DNA of 22,453 bases from assembly GCA_964351365.1 (NCBI GenBank), contig CAYGNP010000026.1, forward strand, positions 1-22,453, read 5' to 3'. The DNA is from UBA1672 sp964351365 (GTDB lineage: Bacteria > Pseudomonadota > Alphaproteobacteria > Micavibrionales > Micavibrionaceae). Position numbers and translations under genes: made by a program. The notes under the pieces were generated by a model that was not told the origin of the DNA, did not search any database, and saw only the letters and a list, made by a program, of their open reading frames with translations. Below, piece after piece: positions 5,655-12,863 of this stretch. Position 1 is the first letter of the stretch; each line of letters starts with the position of its first letter.

Positions 5655-7223
5655 TTAAAACTCACTCTGATTAATTTCCTTATCGTGGATTTGATCCATG
5701 ACGCTTATGACGCTAGATTCATCAATTCTATAAATTTCTATCCCGCGTGCATTAGAGGTGCGCCCTGCATCCTCACCAAGCTTTACACCGATGCCAACGC
5801 TGCGAAGGGCAGGAGCCAATCTTTTTATAGTGCCTGTTAAAATATGAGCGGCTTTCGGCCATTTTTGACTATAGCGTCCGGTAAAATCATCCATATGGTT
5901 TTCAGTCAGTTCTTTCAATAAGCCTGTAGGCGTGCCCGTAAATCGCCCATCCCTGTTCATGAGGCTTTGCAGAGCCAGCGCCACAGGTTCTGTCTCCAGT
6001 CCGGCCACCATCGATGCATGTTTATTTTCGTTGTAAGCATCCAGAAATGATCCGCTCGGCCAATCTAAATATCGCTCAAGAGCAATTCCGGTTTGTGCAA
6101 AATCCGTCATTCTGGGCAATTGATGGTCTTCTTGCTGGATGGTTTTAATATTAGCCTGAACACCACTAATAAGATCGAGAAGGCCGGATAAAATTGTAGG
6201 GTGCTGGGTTCTGAAATCTTCCCAAAACTGTTTTTCCGGCAATCTATTTGTATGGGGAATTATCGGTAATTCCAAAATAATAGAGCGGTCAATCAAATCC
6301 TGCTTGGTTATAAAATCACTGATTCCGTTCATAATAACCGGACATTGTGCATGGATAATTGTTTCATCACTATCAGTATAAAGAGCACGCTTACTGAAAG
6401 CTCCACCAGTTGAAAGCTTGCACAGCGCATCCGAAACTGCCTGATTAAAGCCGCTAATGTTATCATACGCTAATATTCTATTACTCTTTGCCTGAATAAA
6501 TAAATCTTGCTCATTCGCAGGCAGTGACCGTAATAAACTTTCGTGCGGGTCAACAACACATTTTAAAGCCTTTGACGCAGTACTTTTTGCGCATCCTTGC
6601 CCGCCATTTAAAACCAATAACGCATAGCTTATGTCTGGGATGCAGCTACTAACAAGCCAAGCTGTAACAAGCTTTTTATCATTCTCGCTATGGATATTCA
6701 AAAAACGCCATAGTGCATTAAAATCGCCCCCTTCTTTCGGCAACGGCAAGGCTTGCATCCCTTGGGTGCGTGTAAATAACGGCCTTTCTATAGACTTGGC
6801 GCACCATCCTTCTTTGGTGATTTGAATATACCGCCAATCATCATTACATAAATCCAACGCAACACCATCTGGAAATCTATTGATGCGATGCCGAACGTCT
6901 ATTTTATCTCCTTCAAAAAGAGCTTTTGCCTGCAACGTGGCAATAACATCGTCCATTTGAGGCTTGCCCAGCGCCCGTTTTTCGAGTTGATACATAATTC
7001 TGCTAAGCAAAGATTTGAAACGCTTTGAGTTGATGAGGTACAACTCTTTGTGAGTGTCAAAATTTATTTCAGCAAAGCAAGCGTCATAAGCGTCACGAAA
7101 GAATGCGATGCTGTCTCCGAAATGCTCCAATATTTTTTGGAGTGGTGATTTTTTATCCTTCTTTTCTTCCTTCACTTTTACTGGCTTTGCATTATCTATT
7201 TCTGATTTAATTTCTTTACTCAT
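5655..7223 (-). CDS. P-loop ATPase/helicase of the element replication module
   Basis: 522 residues. Walker A is GGQGCAKST (207-215) after hydrophobic ALLVLN; ILAYDNIS (250-257) is the Walker B-like strand; NGISDF (299-304) fits a sensor position; and IDRS (311-314) a trans-acting arginine. This layout matches the ATPase partner of Toprim/primase proteins in phage satellites and integrative elements, a DUF927- or SF3-like helicase. The N-terminal 35 residues are very rich in Lys and Glu. The C-terminal half is an all-alpha region ending in a winged-helix-like stretch. The ATG follows the Toprim stop by one base with AGGGTG before it, so the two are translationally linked. It probably unwinds or loads at the element origin; no origin is identified. 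Confidence 0.8.
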   Translation of the reverse strand: MSKEIKSEIDNAKPVKVKEEKKDKKSPLQKILEHFGDSIAFFRDAYDACFAEINFDTHKELYLINSKRFKSLLSRIMYQLEKRALGKPQMDDVIATLQAKALFEGDKIDVRHRINRFPDGVALDLCNDDWRYIQITKEGWCAKSIERPLFTRTQGMQALPLPKEGGDFNALWRFLNIHSENDKKLVTAWLVSSCIPDISYALLVLNGGQGCAKSTASKALKCVVDPHESLLRSLPANEQDLFIQAKSNRILAYDNISGFNQAVSDALCKLSTGGAFSKRALYTDSDETIIHAQCPVIMNGISDFITKQDLIDRSIILELPIIPHTNRLPEKQFWEDFRTQHPTILSGLLDLISGVQANIKTIQQEDHQLPRMTDFAQTGIALERYLDWPSGSFLDAYNENKHASMVAGLETEPVALALQSLMNRDGRFTGTPTGLLKELTENHMDDFTGRYSQKWPKAAHILTGTIKRLAPALRSVGIGVKLGEDAGRTSNARGIEIYRIDESSVISVMDQIHDKEINQSEF

Positions 7224-7224
7224 A

Positions 7225-8070
7225 TCACCCTCTTAAACTTACATAGTAATCGTTGAAATCGCCGGATATTGGCGGCACTACAAGCGAAGCACCAATCGTC
7301 TCCGCCGCTTGTGTGGCCTTAGTAAGCCCTGGATTTCCATCTGTTTCGGTATCATTGTCCGCGCAGTAAATAATTCGCGGTTGTAAAAAATGCTTTTGTA
7401 TCGCCTTGCCCACAGGAAGCAAATTGCCTGTATCAAAGGCCACCACTACGGGGTAAAGCGTTTCTTCGTAAACAGTTGCCCCAGTTGCAAAGCCTTCAAC
7501 AATACAAAAGGGTTCAACGGGCAGGCCGATAAGATAGAAGCAACCTATCTTGCGTCCTCCAGACAAAAACCTTTTATTCCCCTCTGGATCAATAAACTGC
7601 AAACTGAATAACGTTCCATGCTCATCTTTAAGAGGGATGATAAGGCTGCCTTTGTATAGCCTTATGCCATGTGCACAGACATTTTTTTTGACCAGATAAG
7701 GATGCTTATCAGGTGCGGGTTTGGAGATGTGCCATATGTAAGCAGCCTTTCTCTGCGCTTCCATGTTGCGGGCTTCCATTTCTTTTTGTAAGAGCTTTTC
7801 AGATTGAACACTTTTTTTAATGAGGTTCTCTTTTTGGGCGAAGCTCAAAGATGTATATTCTTGACTACACCACGTTTCTTTTATGCCGCGTTTCCAGCAT
7901 CCAAAAGCTCCGGCGGGGATTGTATCGGGATAAAGAACATACCAGCCGTTCTTTGATTGTTTCTTATCCCCCTCAATATGAAAGCGGTGGATTTTACCGT
8001 CCGAAACAATAGGCTGTTTTGTGTGTAGTCCGGCTTGATCCAGTGCAGATTTGAAATCATCTACTATCAT
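7225..8070 (-). CDS. Toprim-domain primase-like protein
   Basis: 281 residues. The Toprim motifs are VEGFATGATVYE, with catalytic Glu192, and YCADNDTETDGNPG, with Asp238 and Asp240 as metal ligands. The N-terminal part (FHIEGDKKQSKNGWYVLYPD, then GAFGCWKRG) is the region that precedes Toprim in P4-alpha-like and island-borne primases; no CHC2 zinc motif is apparent. A charged helix (80-110) links the halves. It is expected to make RNA primers for element replication, together with the ATPase encoded next. The start is clear: its ATG directly abuts the AlpA stop and follows GAGGGGG. It is part of the alpA-Toprim-ATPase operon. Confidence 0.82.
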   Translation of the reverse strand: MIVDDFKSALDQAGLHTKQPIVSDGKIHRFHIEGDKKQSKNGWYVLYPDTIPAGAFGCWKRGIKETWCSQEYTSLSFAQKENLIKKSVQSEKLLQKEMEARNMEAQRKAAYIWHISKPAPDKHPYLVKKNVCAHGIRLYKGSLIIPLKDEHGTLFSLQFIDPEGNKRFLSGGRKIGCFYLIGLPVEPFCIVEGFATGATVYEETLYPVVVAFDTGNLLPVGKAIQKHFLQPRIIYCADNDTETDGNPGLTKATQAAETIGASLVVPPISGDFNDYYVSLRG

Positions 8071-8274
8071 TTACGCCCCCTCACCAGTATTTTTGATGAG
8101 ATTACGAATATCCTCGACACGCCAAGCGGTGCAGCGCGGGCTAAGTTTGACAGGTGCGGGAAATTTTCCGTCTTTCACACCTTGCCACCAAGAACTTTTT
8201 CCAACGGGGTAATATTTTAAGACTTCATTGATACGCAAGAAGCCTGTTTCAGGTAGTTGATTGTTTTGGGTCAT
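8071..8274 (-). CDS. alpA: AlpA-family DNA-binding regulator
   Basis: 67 residues with the AlpA/MerR-like winged helix: FLRINEVLKYYPVGKSSWWQ is the helix-turn-helix, followed by VKDGKFPAPVKLSPRCTAWR and the recognition-associated VEDIRNLI. AlpA proteins in P4-like satellites and prophage remnants activate excision and integrase genes or act as Xis-like directionality factors. The ribosome site GGAGG, five bases before the ATG, is strong. It heads the replication operon and is preceded by the twin palindrome at 8357-8385. Confidence 0.88.
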   Translation of the reverse strand: MTQNNQLPETGFLRINEVLKYYPVGKSSWWQGVKDGKFPAPVKLSPRCTAWRVEDIRNLIKNTGEGA

Positions 8275-8356
8275 AATGCCTCCATCTAAGTTTTAAAGAA
8301 TATCGCTAGATGCGATGCTCTTAAGATGGCTGCGTTTGGAGAATTAAGATAATGAG

Positions 8357-8385
8357 GTGAATTCACAAAAATTTATTGAATTCAC
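8357..8385. promoter_or_regulatory. Twin palindromic operator upstream of alpA
   Basis: A perfect palindrome GTGAATTCAC (8357-8366) and a second copy TGAATTCAC (8377-8385) lie with centres about 19 bases apart, close to two helical turns, so dimers would bind the same DNA face. The pair is 83-111 bases upstream of the alpA start, in the 117-base gap after the unknown gene. A modest promoter (TTAAGA, 16 bases, TATTCT) can be drawn nearer alpA on the minus strand. The binding protein is unknown; AlpA itself is one candidate. Confidence 0.5.
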
Positions 8386-8391
8386 TGCATG

Positions 8392-9054
8392 TCATCGATC
8401 CGGTTCGTTTCTGGCCACGATTCTTGCAAAATGTTCTTGTGAATACTCAACGTCAGCGGCGTTAAATAACAACACAACGAAATTGTAAAATTCGCCTTTC
8501 CATTTTTGGTCATAATTATCGTAGTAGGCGGTTGGCTTTGTTCCTGTCAGTTTCAGGTAAATCTCATCAAGTCCTCTGCAATAATGAGCTAGTAAAGGAT
8601 CGGACTTCCTGCCTCTGTTTGACTTAATATCTTCTGCAATAATCTTTTTGCTGTCCTTTGCAAGTTGTCTACACAACTCCAAAGCTGAAATATCTGGCAA
8701 AGGATTAACACCATAATTTCTATATATAAGGATGTCTTTAGTCTCTGTATGCAAACCGCATAAAGTTTTGGATAATTTTTTTAATGTTTTTTCCAGAACT
8801 TCCAGCTCTTTTTGCAGTTGCTTTGGCGTAAGATCAGGTTCAGGAATTCTGTCTTTAAATATGCAGTTATAAATAGAATGCGCTGCATTGGTAATATCCC
8901 AATTTGTAACACCATCCTTTAAATCCAACTCTTGAATAGCCTCTTGGAATTTATCAATGCAGAATTGATCAGGTTCAACGGTCAGGTTTATAGAAACATT
9001 ATCTTCATCTATGTTCACACTGATTTTTTCTTCTGGCACTGGCCGCACAGTCAT
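8392..9054 (-). CDS. Unknown integrase-linked protein (220 aa)
   Basis: No function recognised. The start overlaps the integrase stop by four bases (ATGA), so it is co-translated with the integrase. The N-terminal third is acidic; residues about 75-105 form a charged helix (LQKELEVLEKTLKKLSKTL) that may be a short coiled coil. The C-terminal third carries RGRKSDPLLAHYCRGLDEIY followed by LTGTKPTAYYD and KGEFYNFV, a pattern I have seen in proteins next to integrases in alphaproteobacterial islands. No membrane segment or signal peptide. A role in integration, excision or maintenance is only suggested by position. Confidence 0.7.
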   Translation of the reverse strand: MTVRPVPEEKISVNIDEDNVSINLTVEPDQFCIDKFQEAIQELDLKDGVTNWDITNAAHSIYNCIFKDRIPEPDLTPKQLQKELEVLEKTLKKLSKTLCGLHTETKDILIYRNYGVNPLPDISALELCRQLAKDSKKIIAEDIKSNRGRKSDPLLAHYCRGLDEIYLKLTGTKPTAYYDNYDQKWKGEFYNFVVLLFNAADVEYSQEHFARIVARNEPDR

Positions 9055-10235
9055 TTTGCAGCCTTATCTAAAAAATCCGCCCAGTCTTGCATCATAATCT
9101 TTCGTTCATCCAGAAACTGCGCACGGTCATAAGCGCGTTGCACCATACTTTGAGGCGCATGGGCAAGTTGCCTGTCTATAACCTCGTGGCGATAGCCAAG
9201 TTTTTCTTTGATTGTGGACATAGCGAGCGCACGAAAACCGTGGCCTGTCATGCGGCCTTTAAAGCCTAGCCGTTCCAAACCTTTTAATATCGTATTATTG
9301 CTCATATGCTTGCGTTGTGAATGGTGTCCGGGGAATATCCAGCCCCATCGTTCATTGCGACTTTTTAAGTCGCGCAAAATTTCAAGTGCCTGTCTGGATA
9401 ATGGAACAATATGTTCATTGCGCATTTTCATGCGTTCTTCTGGAATTATCCAAAGTGCATTGTCTAAATCAAATTCATCCCAAGTGGCTTCAATCAATTC
9501 TTTTGTACGAACAAAGGTTAGCATTAATAAACGTATGGCGTGCCGCGTATCGTTGTGAAGCCGCGCATCATTACGCTGTATAGCATCCAAAAGTTCAGGG
9601 ATTTCTTTAATATCAATACAAGCATAGTGCGTTTTCTTAACTGGCTTCAATACAGAGCTAATGTCCGTTGCCGGATTGCTTTCGGCCAGTTCATGGATTA
9701 TAGCAAATTTGAAAATCTGGCTACAATATTGACGTAAACGATGCGCTGGCTCATATGCACCACGTTTTTGGACTGTCTTTAATGTCTCAATAATATGCTT
9801 TGGCTTTATTTCTGTTATAGGCATGTTGCCAATTTCAGGAAACACATCACGCTCCAGCCTATTCAAGACGGTTTTGGCATGACGGTCAGTCCATTTTTCT
9901 TTAAATGTATCATGCCATTCTAGGGCAAGGGCTTTGAAAGTATTTTCTGAATTACGCGCTGCTTCTTTTTTCTGCTCTTGTTTATGTGCTGAAGGGTCAT
10001 GACCTTGCGCCAATAACTTTTTAGCATTGTCGCGCCCCTCTCTTGCTTGCCCCAGCGATATACTTGGATAAATACCAAGTGATAATCGCTTTTCTTTGCC
10101 GTGAATTCTGTATTTCATGCGCCAACATTTTGATCCGGCGGGCGTAATTTCCAGATATAAACCACCGCCATCCGATACCTTGTACGGCTTTTCCCTTGGT
10201 TTTAGTGACTTACACTTAATATCCGATAACTTCAT
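9051..10235 (-). CDS. int: P4-type tyrosine integrase
   Basis: 394 residues. The N-terminal arm-binding domain (DUF4102) reads KLSDIKCKSLKPREKPYKV, then SDGGGLYLEI. A SAM-like core-binding domain spans about 95-195 and the catalytic domain about 205-394. Catalytic residues are Arg243 (FVRTKEL), His332 and Arg335 (GHGFR), His359 (LAHA) and the nucleophile Tyr369 (RAYDR); all are present, so the enzyme looks functional. The start at 10235 gives the family N-terminus; the open frame continues to 10280, but that extension runs over the repeated arm sites. The gene lies 168 bases from the tRNA-Gly 3' end, which fixes the attachment site. Confidence 0.95.
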   Translation of the reverse strand: MKLSDIKCKSLKPREKPYKVSDGGGLYLEITPAGSKCWRMKYRIHGKEKRLSLGIYPSISLGQAREGRDNAKKLLAQGHDPSAHKQEQKKEAARNSENTFKALALEWHDTFKEKWTDRHAKTVLNRLERDVFPEIGNMPITEIKPKHIIETLKTVQKRGAYEPAHRLRQYCSQIFKFAIIHELAESNPATDISSVLKPVKKTHYACIDIKEIPELLDAIQRNDARLHNDTRHAIRLLMLTFVRTKELIEATWDEFDLDNALWIIPEERMKMRNEHIVPLSRQALEILRDLKSRNERWGWIFPGHHSQRKHMSNNTILKGLERLGFKGRMTGHGFRALAMSTIKEKLGYRHEVIDRQLAHAPQSMVQRAYDRAQFLDERKIMMQDWADFLDKAAK

Positions 10236-10251
10236 CCGATTCTCTACCTCG

Positions 10252-10313
10252 ATGCCCCCAACTAAAAATAATGCCCCCAAAGATGCCCCTTTTTACTCTG
10301 GATGTGGGGGCAT
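10252..10313. repeat. ATGCCCCCA integrase arm-site array, right end
   Basis: ATGCCCCCA occurs at 10252-10260 and 10271-10279, a near copy ATGCCCCT at 10283-10290, and an inverted copy TGGGGGCAT at 10305-10313. The 12-base step between the second and third copies equals that of the left-end pair. The array lies between the integrase start and the attachment core, where arm sites and the integrase promoter are expected to overlap and allow self-regulation. Confidence 0.65.
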
Positions 10314-10399
10314 TTCACTGGAACGCAATGGATGAATAGTATATGATAAACCTTACCGAAACAAGGTTTTCTGGGCTTTATTGGATTTTACTGGAGGAT

Positions 10400-10425
10400 A
10401 AAATGGAGCGAGTGAAGGGATTCGA
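10400..10425. repeat. tRNA-side attachment core (attR)
   Basis: AAAATGGAGC-G-AGTGAAGGGATTCGA, comprising three bases beyond the CCA end and the last 22 bases of the tRNA-Gly gene. It pairs with the degenerate copy at 3593-3617. Crossover within this block, in the acceptor or T-arm, would regenerate a full tRNA gene on integration. Confidence 0.85.
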
Positions 10426-10478
10426 ACCCTCGGCCCCAACCTTGGCAAGGTTGTGCTCTACCCCTGAGCTACACTCGC
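10404..10478 (-). tRNA. tRNA-Gly (anticodon GCC)
   Basis: 75 bases including an encoded CCA. Acceptor GCGAGTG pairs with CACTCGC; the D-arm is GCTCAGGGGTAGAGC; the anticodon arm is CAACC-TTGCCAA-GGTTG with GCC at the centre; the T-loop is GGTTCGAATCC. The variable loop is short. It decodes GGC and GGU. It is the integration target of the neighbouring element and remains structurally intact. Confidence 0.97.
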
Positions 10479-10504
10479 ATCGCATAGAATGGGTAAGTTT
10501 TGGG

Positions 10505-10532
10505 ACTATAACTTTTTGGTCATGAATTGCAA
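10505..10532 (-). promoter_or_regulatory. Probable promoter of the tRNA-Gly gene
   Basis: On the minus strand TTGCAA and TATAGT are 16 bases apart. The predicted start lies about 20 bases before the mature tRNA 5' end, a normal precursor length. It is entirely on the host side of the attachment core, so tRNA expression does not depend on the element. Confidence 0.5.
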
Positions 10533-10551
10533 GAAGAAAAATAATTGCGCC

Positions 10552-10836
10552 TTAGAGCGCTTCGCCAACCTGCACAAGCGGCGCCTTGTAGCCAATTGGC
10601 TCGTGGTTTGGAAAAAGAGAGTAAATCACGACATTCGGCGCAGATTCGACTTGTTGCGCCATATGTTCGGGGACCTCGTAATGCGTCATTTCCTCGCCGT
10701 TTTTCTCGTCATTATAGACGAGCATAAACATGCGTTGCTGGCGGTAATATTCGACGCGCAGAACAATGTCCGGCAGGGGGGTGTCGCTGACCATCATCAC
10801 CCCGCCATCATGAAGAAGGCCAAGTTCTATATTCAT
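10552..10836 (-). CDS. Unknown conserved-looking protein (94 aa)
   Basis: No family recognised. The sequence is globular with alternating hydrophobic strands: IVLRVEYYRQQRMFMLVYND, a polar stretch (EKNGEEMTHYEVPEHMAQQV), then NVVIYSLFPN and KAPLVQVG. No signal peptide or membrane span. The ATG overlaps the stop of the upstream gene by four bases (ATGA), so the two form an operon. It ends about 20 bases before the tRNA promoter. It is outside the mobile element. Confidence 0.7.
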   Translation of the reverse strand: MNIELGLLHDGGVMMVSDTPLPDIVLRVEYYRQQRMFMLVYNDEKNGEEMTHYEVPEHMAQQVESAPNVVIYSLFPNHEPIGYKAPLVQVGEAL

Positions 10837-11024
10837 CCCAGTCCTGGTGGTGTTGGAGGTGTAACGTCTAATGATGCAAGGGTATCTGGGGCTTTAGCGA
10901 AATTTTGTTCAATTATGCCGCCCTGTCCTATTAGAGGGCAAGCGGCCGAAACAGCGACGTCTGCCCCTGAAAGAGGTTCTTTTCCATGTAGTTCCAGCAT
11001 TTTTAAATACTCACTTGCTTCCAT
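10833..11024 (-). CDS. Unknown small protein (63 aa)
   Basis: Not recognised. Begins MEASEYLKMLELHGKEPLSG, a short amphipathic helix, and ends in the proline- and glycine-rich TPPTPPGLG. A GGGGG tract four to nine bases before the ATG can serve as ribosome site. The four-base stop/start overlap with the next gene argues that both are real and act together. It shares the 138-base upstream region with the divergent deacylase gene. Confidence 0.6.
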   Translation of the reverse strand: MEASEYLKMLELHGKEPLSGADVAVSAACPLIGQGGIIEQNFAKAPDTLASLDVTPPTPPGLG

Positions 11025-11162
11025 TTAAGCCCCCACTTAAATTAATCTCACACACGCACATTATATCAATAGAACATTAATATATCCTTATGCATATACA
11101 CTTTTTCATAATTATGCAAATTTAGTGTAGCGCGCTGTTTTATTATACATTAAGTTGGGGTC

Positions 11163-11684
11163 ATGGGACAAATTCTGCCGACATCGCCGGATGCATTGCT
11201 TAAGCTACTCAACAACATGGGCATTGCTTATGACTTGCATCATCATGAGCCAATATTCACCGTTGAGGAGGGGCTGCACCTGAAGGCCTCTATTCCCGGC
11301 ACGCATTGCCGGAATTTGTTCCTGCGGGATAAGAAAAAGGCCATGTTTCTTGTGGTTGCGGCTAATGAGACGCAGATTGATTTGAAAAAGCTGCCGGAGG
11401 TTATTGGATCGGGGCGGCTTTCCTTTGGCTCGGCGGAGCGTTTGTGGGAGCATCTTGGCATACGGCAAGGCTCGGTTAACCCGTTTTGTATTGTGAATGA
11501 CACCGAAAACCAGGTACGTATTCTTCTGGATGCGCATATGATGGCGCAGCCGCGCGTAAATTATCATCCTATGGATAATGCGCAGACGATCGGGTTATCA
11601 CCGTCTGATCTTGTGCGGTTTATCGAGAGCTCGGGGCATAAAGAAGAGATTATTGATTTAAGTGCGGCAGCGCCCGATGCATAA
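11163..11684 (+). CDS. ProXp-ala/YbaK-type aminoacyl-tRNA deacylase
   Basis: 173 residues covering one YbaK/ProRS-associated editing domain, as in stand-alone ProXp-ala, which hydrolyses Ala-tRNA(Pro) in trans. Family features: HHHEPIFTVEEGLHL near the N-terminus, IPGTHCRNLFLRDKKKA (44-60), GRLSFGSAERLWEHLGI, GSVNPFCIVND and NYHPMDNAQTIGLSPSDL. The family lysine that normally starts the KNLFL motif, the position of the catalytic Lys in characterised members, is Arg50 here. The rest of the pocket motifs look intact. The ribosome site is a GGGG three bases from the ATG. It is probably monocistronic. Confidence 0.9.
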   Translation: MGQILPTSPDALLKLLNNMGIAYDLHHHEPIFTVEEGLHLKASIPGTHCRNLFLRDKKKAMFLVVAANETQIDLKKLPEVIGSGRLSFGSAERLWEHLGIRQGSVNPFCIVNDTENQVRILLDAHMMAQPRVNYHPMDNAQTIGLSPSDLVRFIESSGHKEEIIDLSAAAPDA

Positions 11685-11744
11685 AGCTTTGCATTTGGCG
11701 CGGCGATTGTTTATCGTGCGAGCATAAGAGTTTAAGGAGAAGCC

Positions 11745-12674
11745 ATGTTTTTTGGTGCAAAAAATCAAGCCCCCGCGCAACCGGCGGCGCAGCGTTCCAT
11801 TATTTTTGATGCTAGCACGATGGATTTTGAGCAAAGCGTCATGGCGGCCTCTATGCAAGTTCCGGTGATTGTTGATTTCTGGGCGCCATGGTGCGGGCCG
11901 TGCAAGCAACTGATGCCGATCTTGGAGAAAGCTGTGATGGCTGCGCAAGGGAAGGTTTTGCTGGCCAAGGTTAATCTGGATGACAATCCTGAGCTGGCGC
12001 AGGCTTTGCGGGTGCAGTCTGTTCCTACAGTGTTTGCATTCTTTCAAGGGCAACCTGTCGATGCGTTTATGGGCGTGCAGCCGGAGAGCAAAATCCGTGA
12101 ATTTATCCTGAAATTGATTGCCATGGCGAATGGCGCGCAGCCCGATGCACTCGACATACCGGAGGCGTTAAAAGGCGCGGCTCTTGCTTTATCAGATGGG
12201 GATTTGCAGAGCGCGCAGGGCATATATGCTCAAATTTTACGGCAAGACCCGATTAACGCTGAGGCTTATGTCGGGATGGTGCGGTGTTTCATCGAGGCCG
12301 GTCAGGTTGAACAGGCGCAGGGACTCGTTGAGAATGCGCCGCAGGAAATTTCTAAAGCACCTATTTTTGAGCAAGCGAAAGCGGCTCTTGCGCTTGCCCT
12401 CGCGCCCAAGGGCGGGCGGATTGAGGAGATGGAAGCAAAGATTGCCAAAGATCCCAAAGATCATGCTGCGCGCGTTGATCTGGCTTATGCGCTGTATGCG
12501 GCGGGTAAAAAGGAAGAGGCCTGCGATGCGTTGCTGGAGTCGATCCGGATAGACCGCAACTGGAATGAGGGCGCGGCGAAAACCGAGCTTTTGACTTTGT
12601 TTTCGGCCATGGGTAATGGTGATCCGGTGACGGTTGCGGCGCGGCGTAAATTATCGTCGATTTTGTTTTCGTAA
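11745..12674 (+). CDS. cnoX: Thioredoxin-TPR chaperone-like protein (CnoX/YbbN type)
   Basis: 309 residues: a thioredoxin domain (about 20-130) with WAPWCGPC, Cys50 and Cys53, and cis-Pro94 (SVPTVF), followed by four TPR-like helical hairpins (about 140-305). E. coli CnoX has lost the redox-active pair, whereas this protein keeps it and is expected to act as a redox-active holdase transferring substrates to GroEL or DnaK. AAGGAG precedes the ATG. The Trm112 gene follows ten bases downstream, so they are probably co-transcribed. In many alphaproteobacteria a Lon N-terminal-domain gene sits between these two; it is absent here. Confidence 0.92.
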   Translation: MFFGAKNQAPAQPAAQRSIIFDASTMDFEQSVMAASMQVPVIVDFWAPWCGPCKQLMPILEKAVMAAQGKVLLAKVNLDDNPELAQALRVQSVPTVFAFFQGQPVDAFMGVQPESKIREFILKLIAMANGAQPDALDIPEALKGAALALSDGDLQSAQGIYAQILRQDPINAEAYVGMVRCFIEAGQVEQAQGLVENAPQEISKAPIFEQAKAALALALAPKGGRIEEMEAKIAKDPKDHAARVDLAYALYAAGKKEEACDALLESIRIDRNWNEGAAKTELLTLFSAMGNGDPVTVAARRKLSSILFS

Positions 12675-12684
12675 GGGAGATATT

Positions 12685-12858
12685 ATGAGCGAGATTGACC
12701 CCAAATTACTTGAAATTCTGGTGTGCCCGGTCTGTAAGGGTCCGCTGCGTTATGATAAAGCGGCGCAAGAGCTGATTTCCGAGCAGTCAAAGCGCGCCTA
12801 CCCTATTCGTGATGGTATTCCCATTATGCTGGTCGAGGAAGCGCGTGAGATTGGTTGA
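12685..12858 (+). CDS. Trm112-family protein
   Basis: 57 residues: MSEIDPKLLEILVCPVCKGP, then AYPIRDGIPIMLVEEAR, the complete Trm112/UPF0434 fold. One CPVC knuckle is present and the second is missing, as is usual for bacterial members. Eukaryotic Trm112 activates methyltransferases; bacterial members are thought to do likewise for some partners. An ATG-less extension upstream overlaps the thioredoxin gene, so 12685 with GGGAG before it is the start. The next gene begins five bases after its stop. Confidence 0.93.
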   Translation: MSEIDPKLLEILVCPVCKGPLRYDKAAQELISEQSKRAYPIRDGIPIMLVEEAREIG

Positions 12859-12863
12859 GTGTC

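Larger units (their letters stand above)
3593..10425. mobile_element. tRNA-Gly-integrated satellite-like element, about 6.8 kb
   Basis: Bounded by a degenerate copy of the tRNA-Gly 3' end (3593-3617) and the tRNA 3' end itself (10400-10425). Inside are a P4-type integrase facing away from the tRNA, an unknown protein, an AlpA-type regulator, a Toprim protein and a P-loop ATPase, then cargo and an IS3 remnant. Nonanucleotide repeats lie inside both ends. The integrase-AlpA-primase/helicase set without virion or conjugation genes matches P4-like phage satellites or minimal integrative elements. That is an inference from gene content; no helper phage can be named. Confidence 0.85.

Noticed and set aside
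3593..10425. Conjugative or mobilisable element
   Set aside because: No relaxase, coupling protein or type IV secretion gene, and no recognisable oriT was found.
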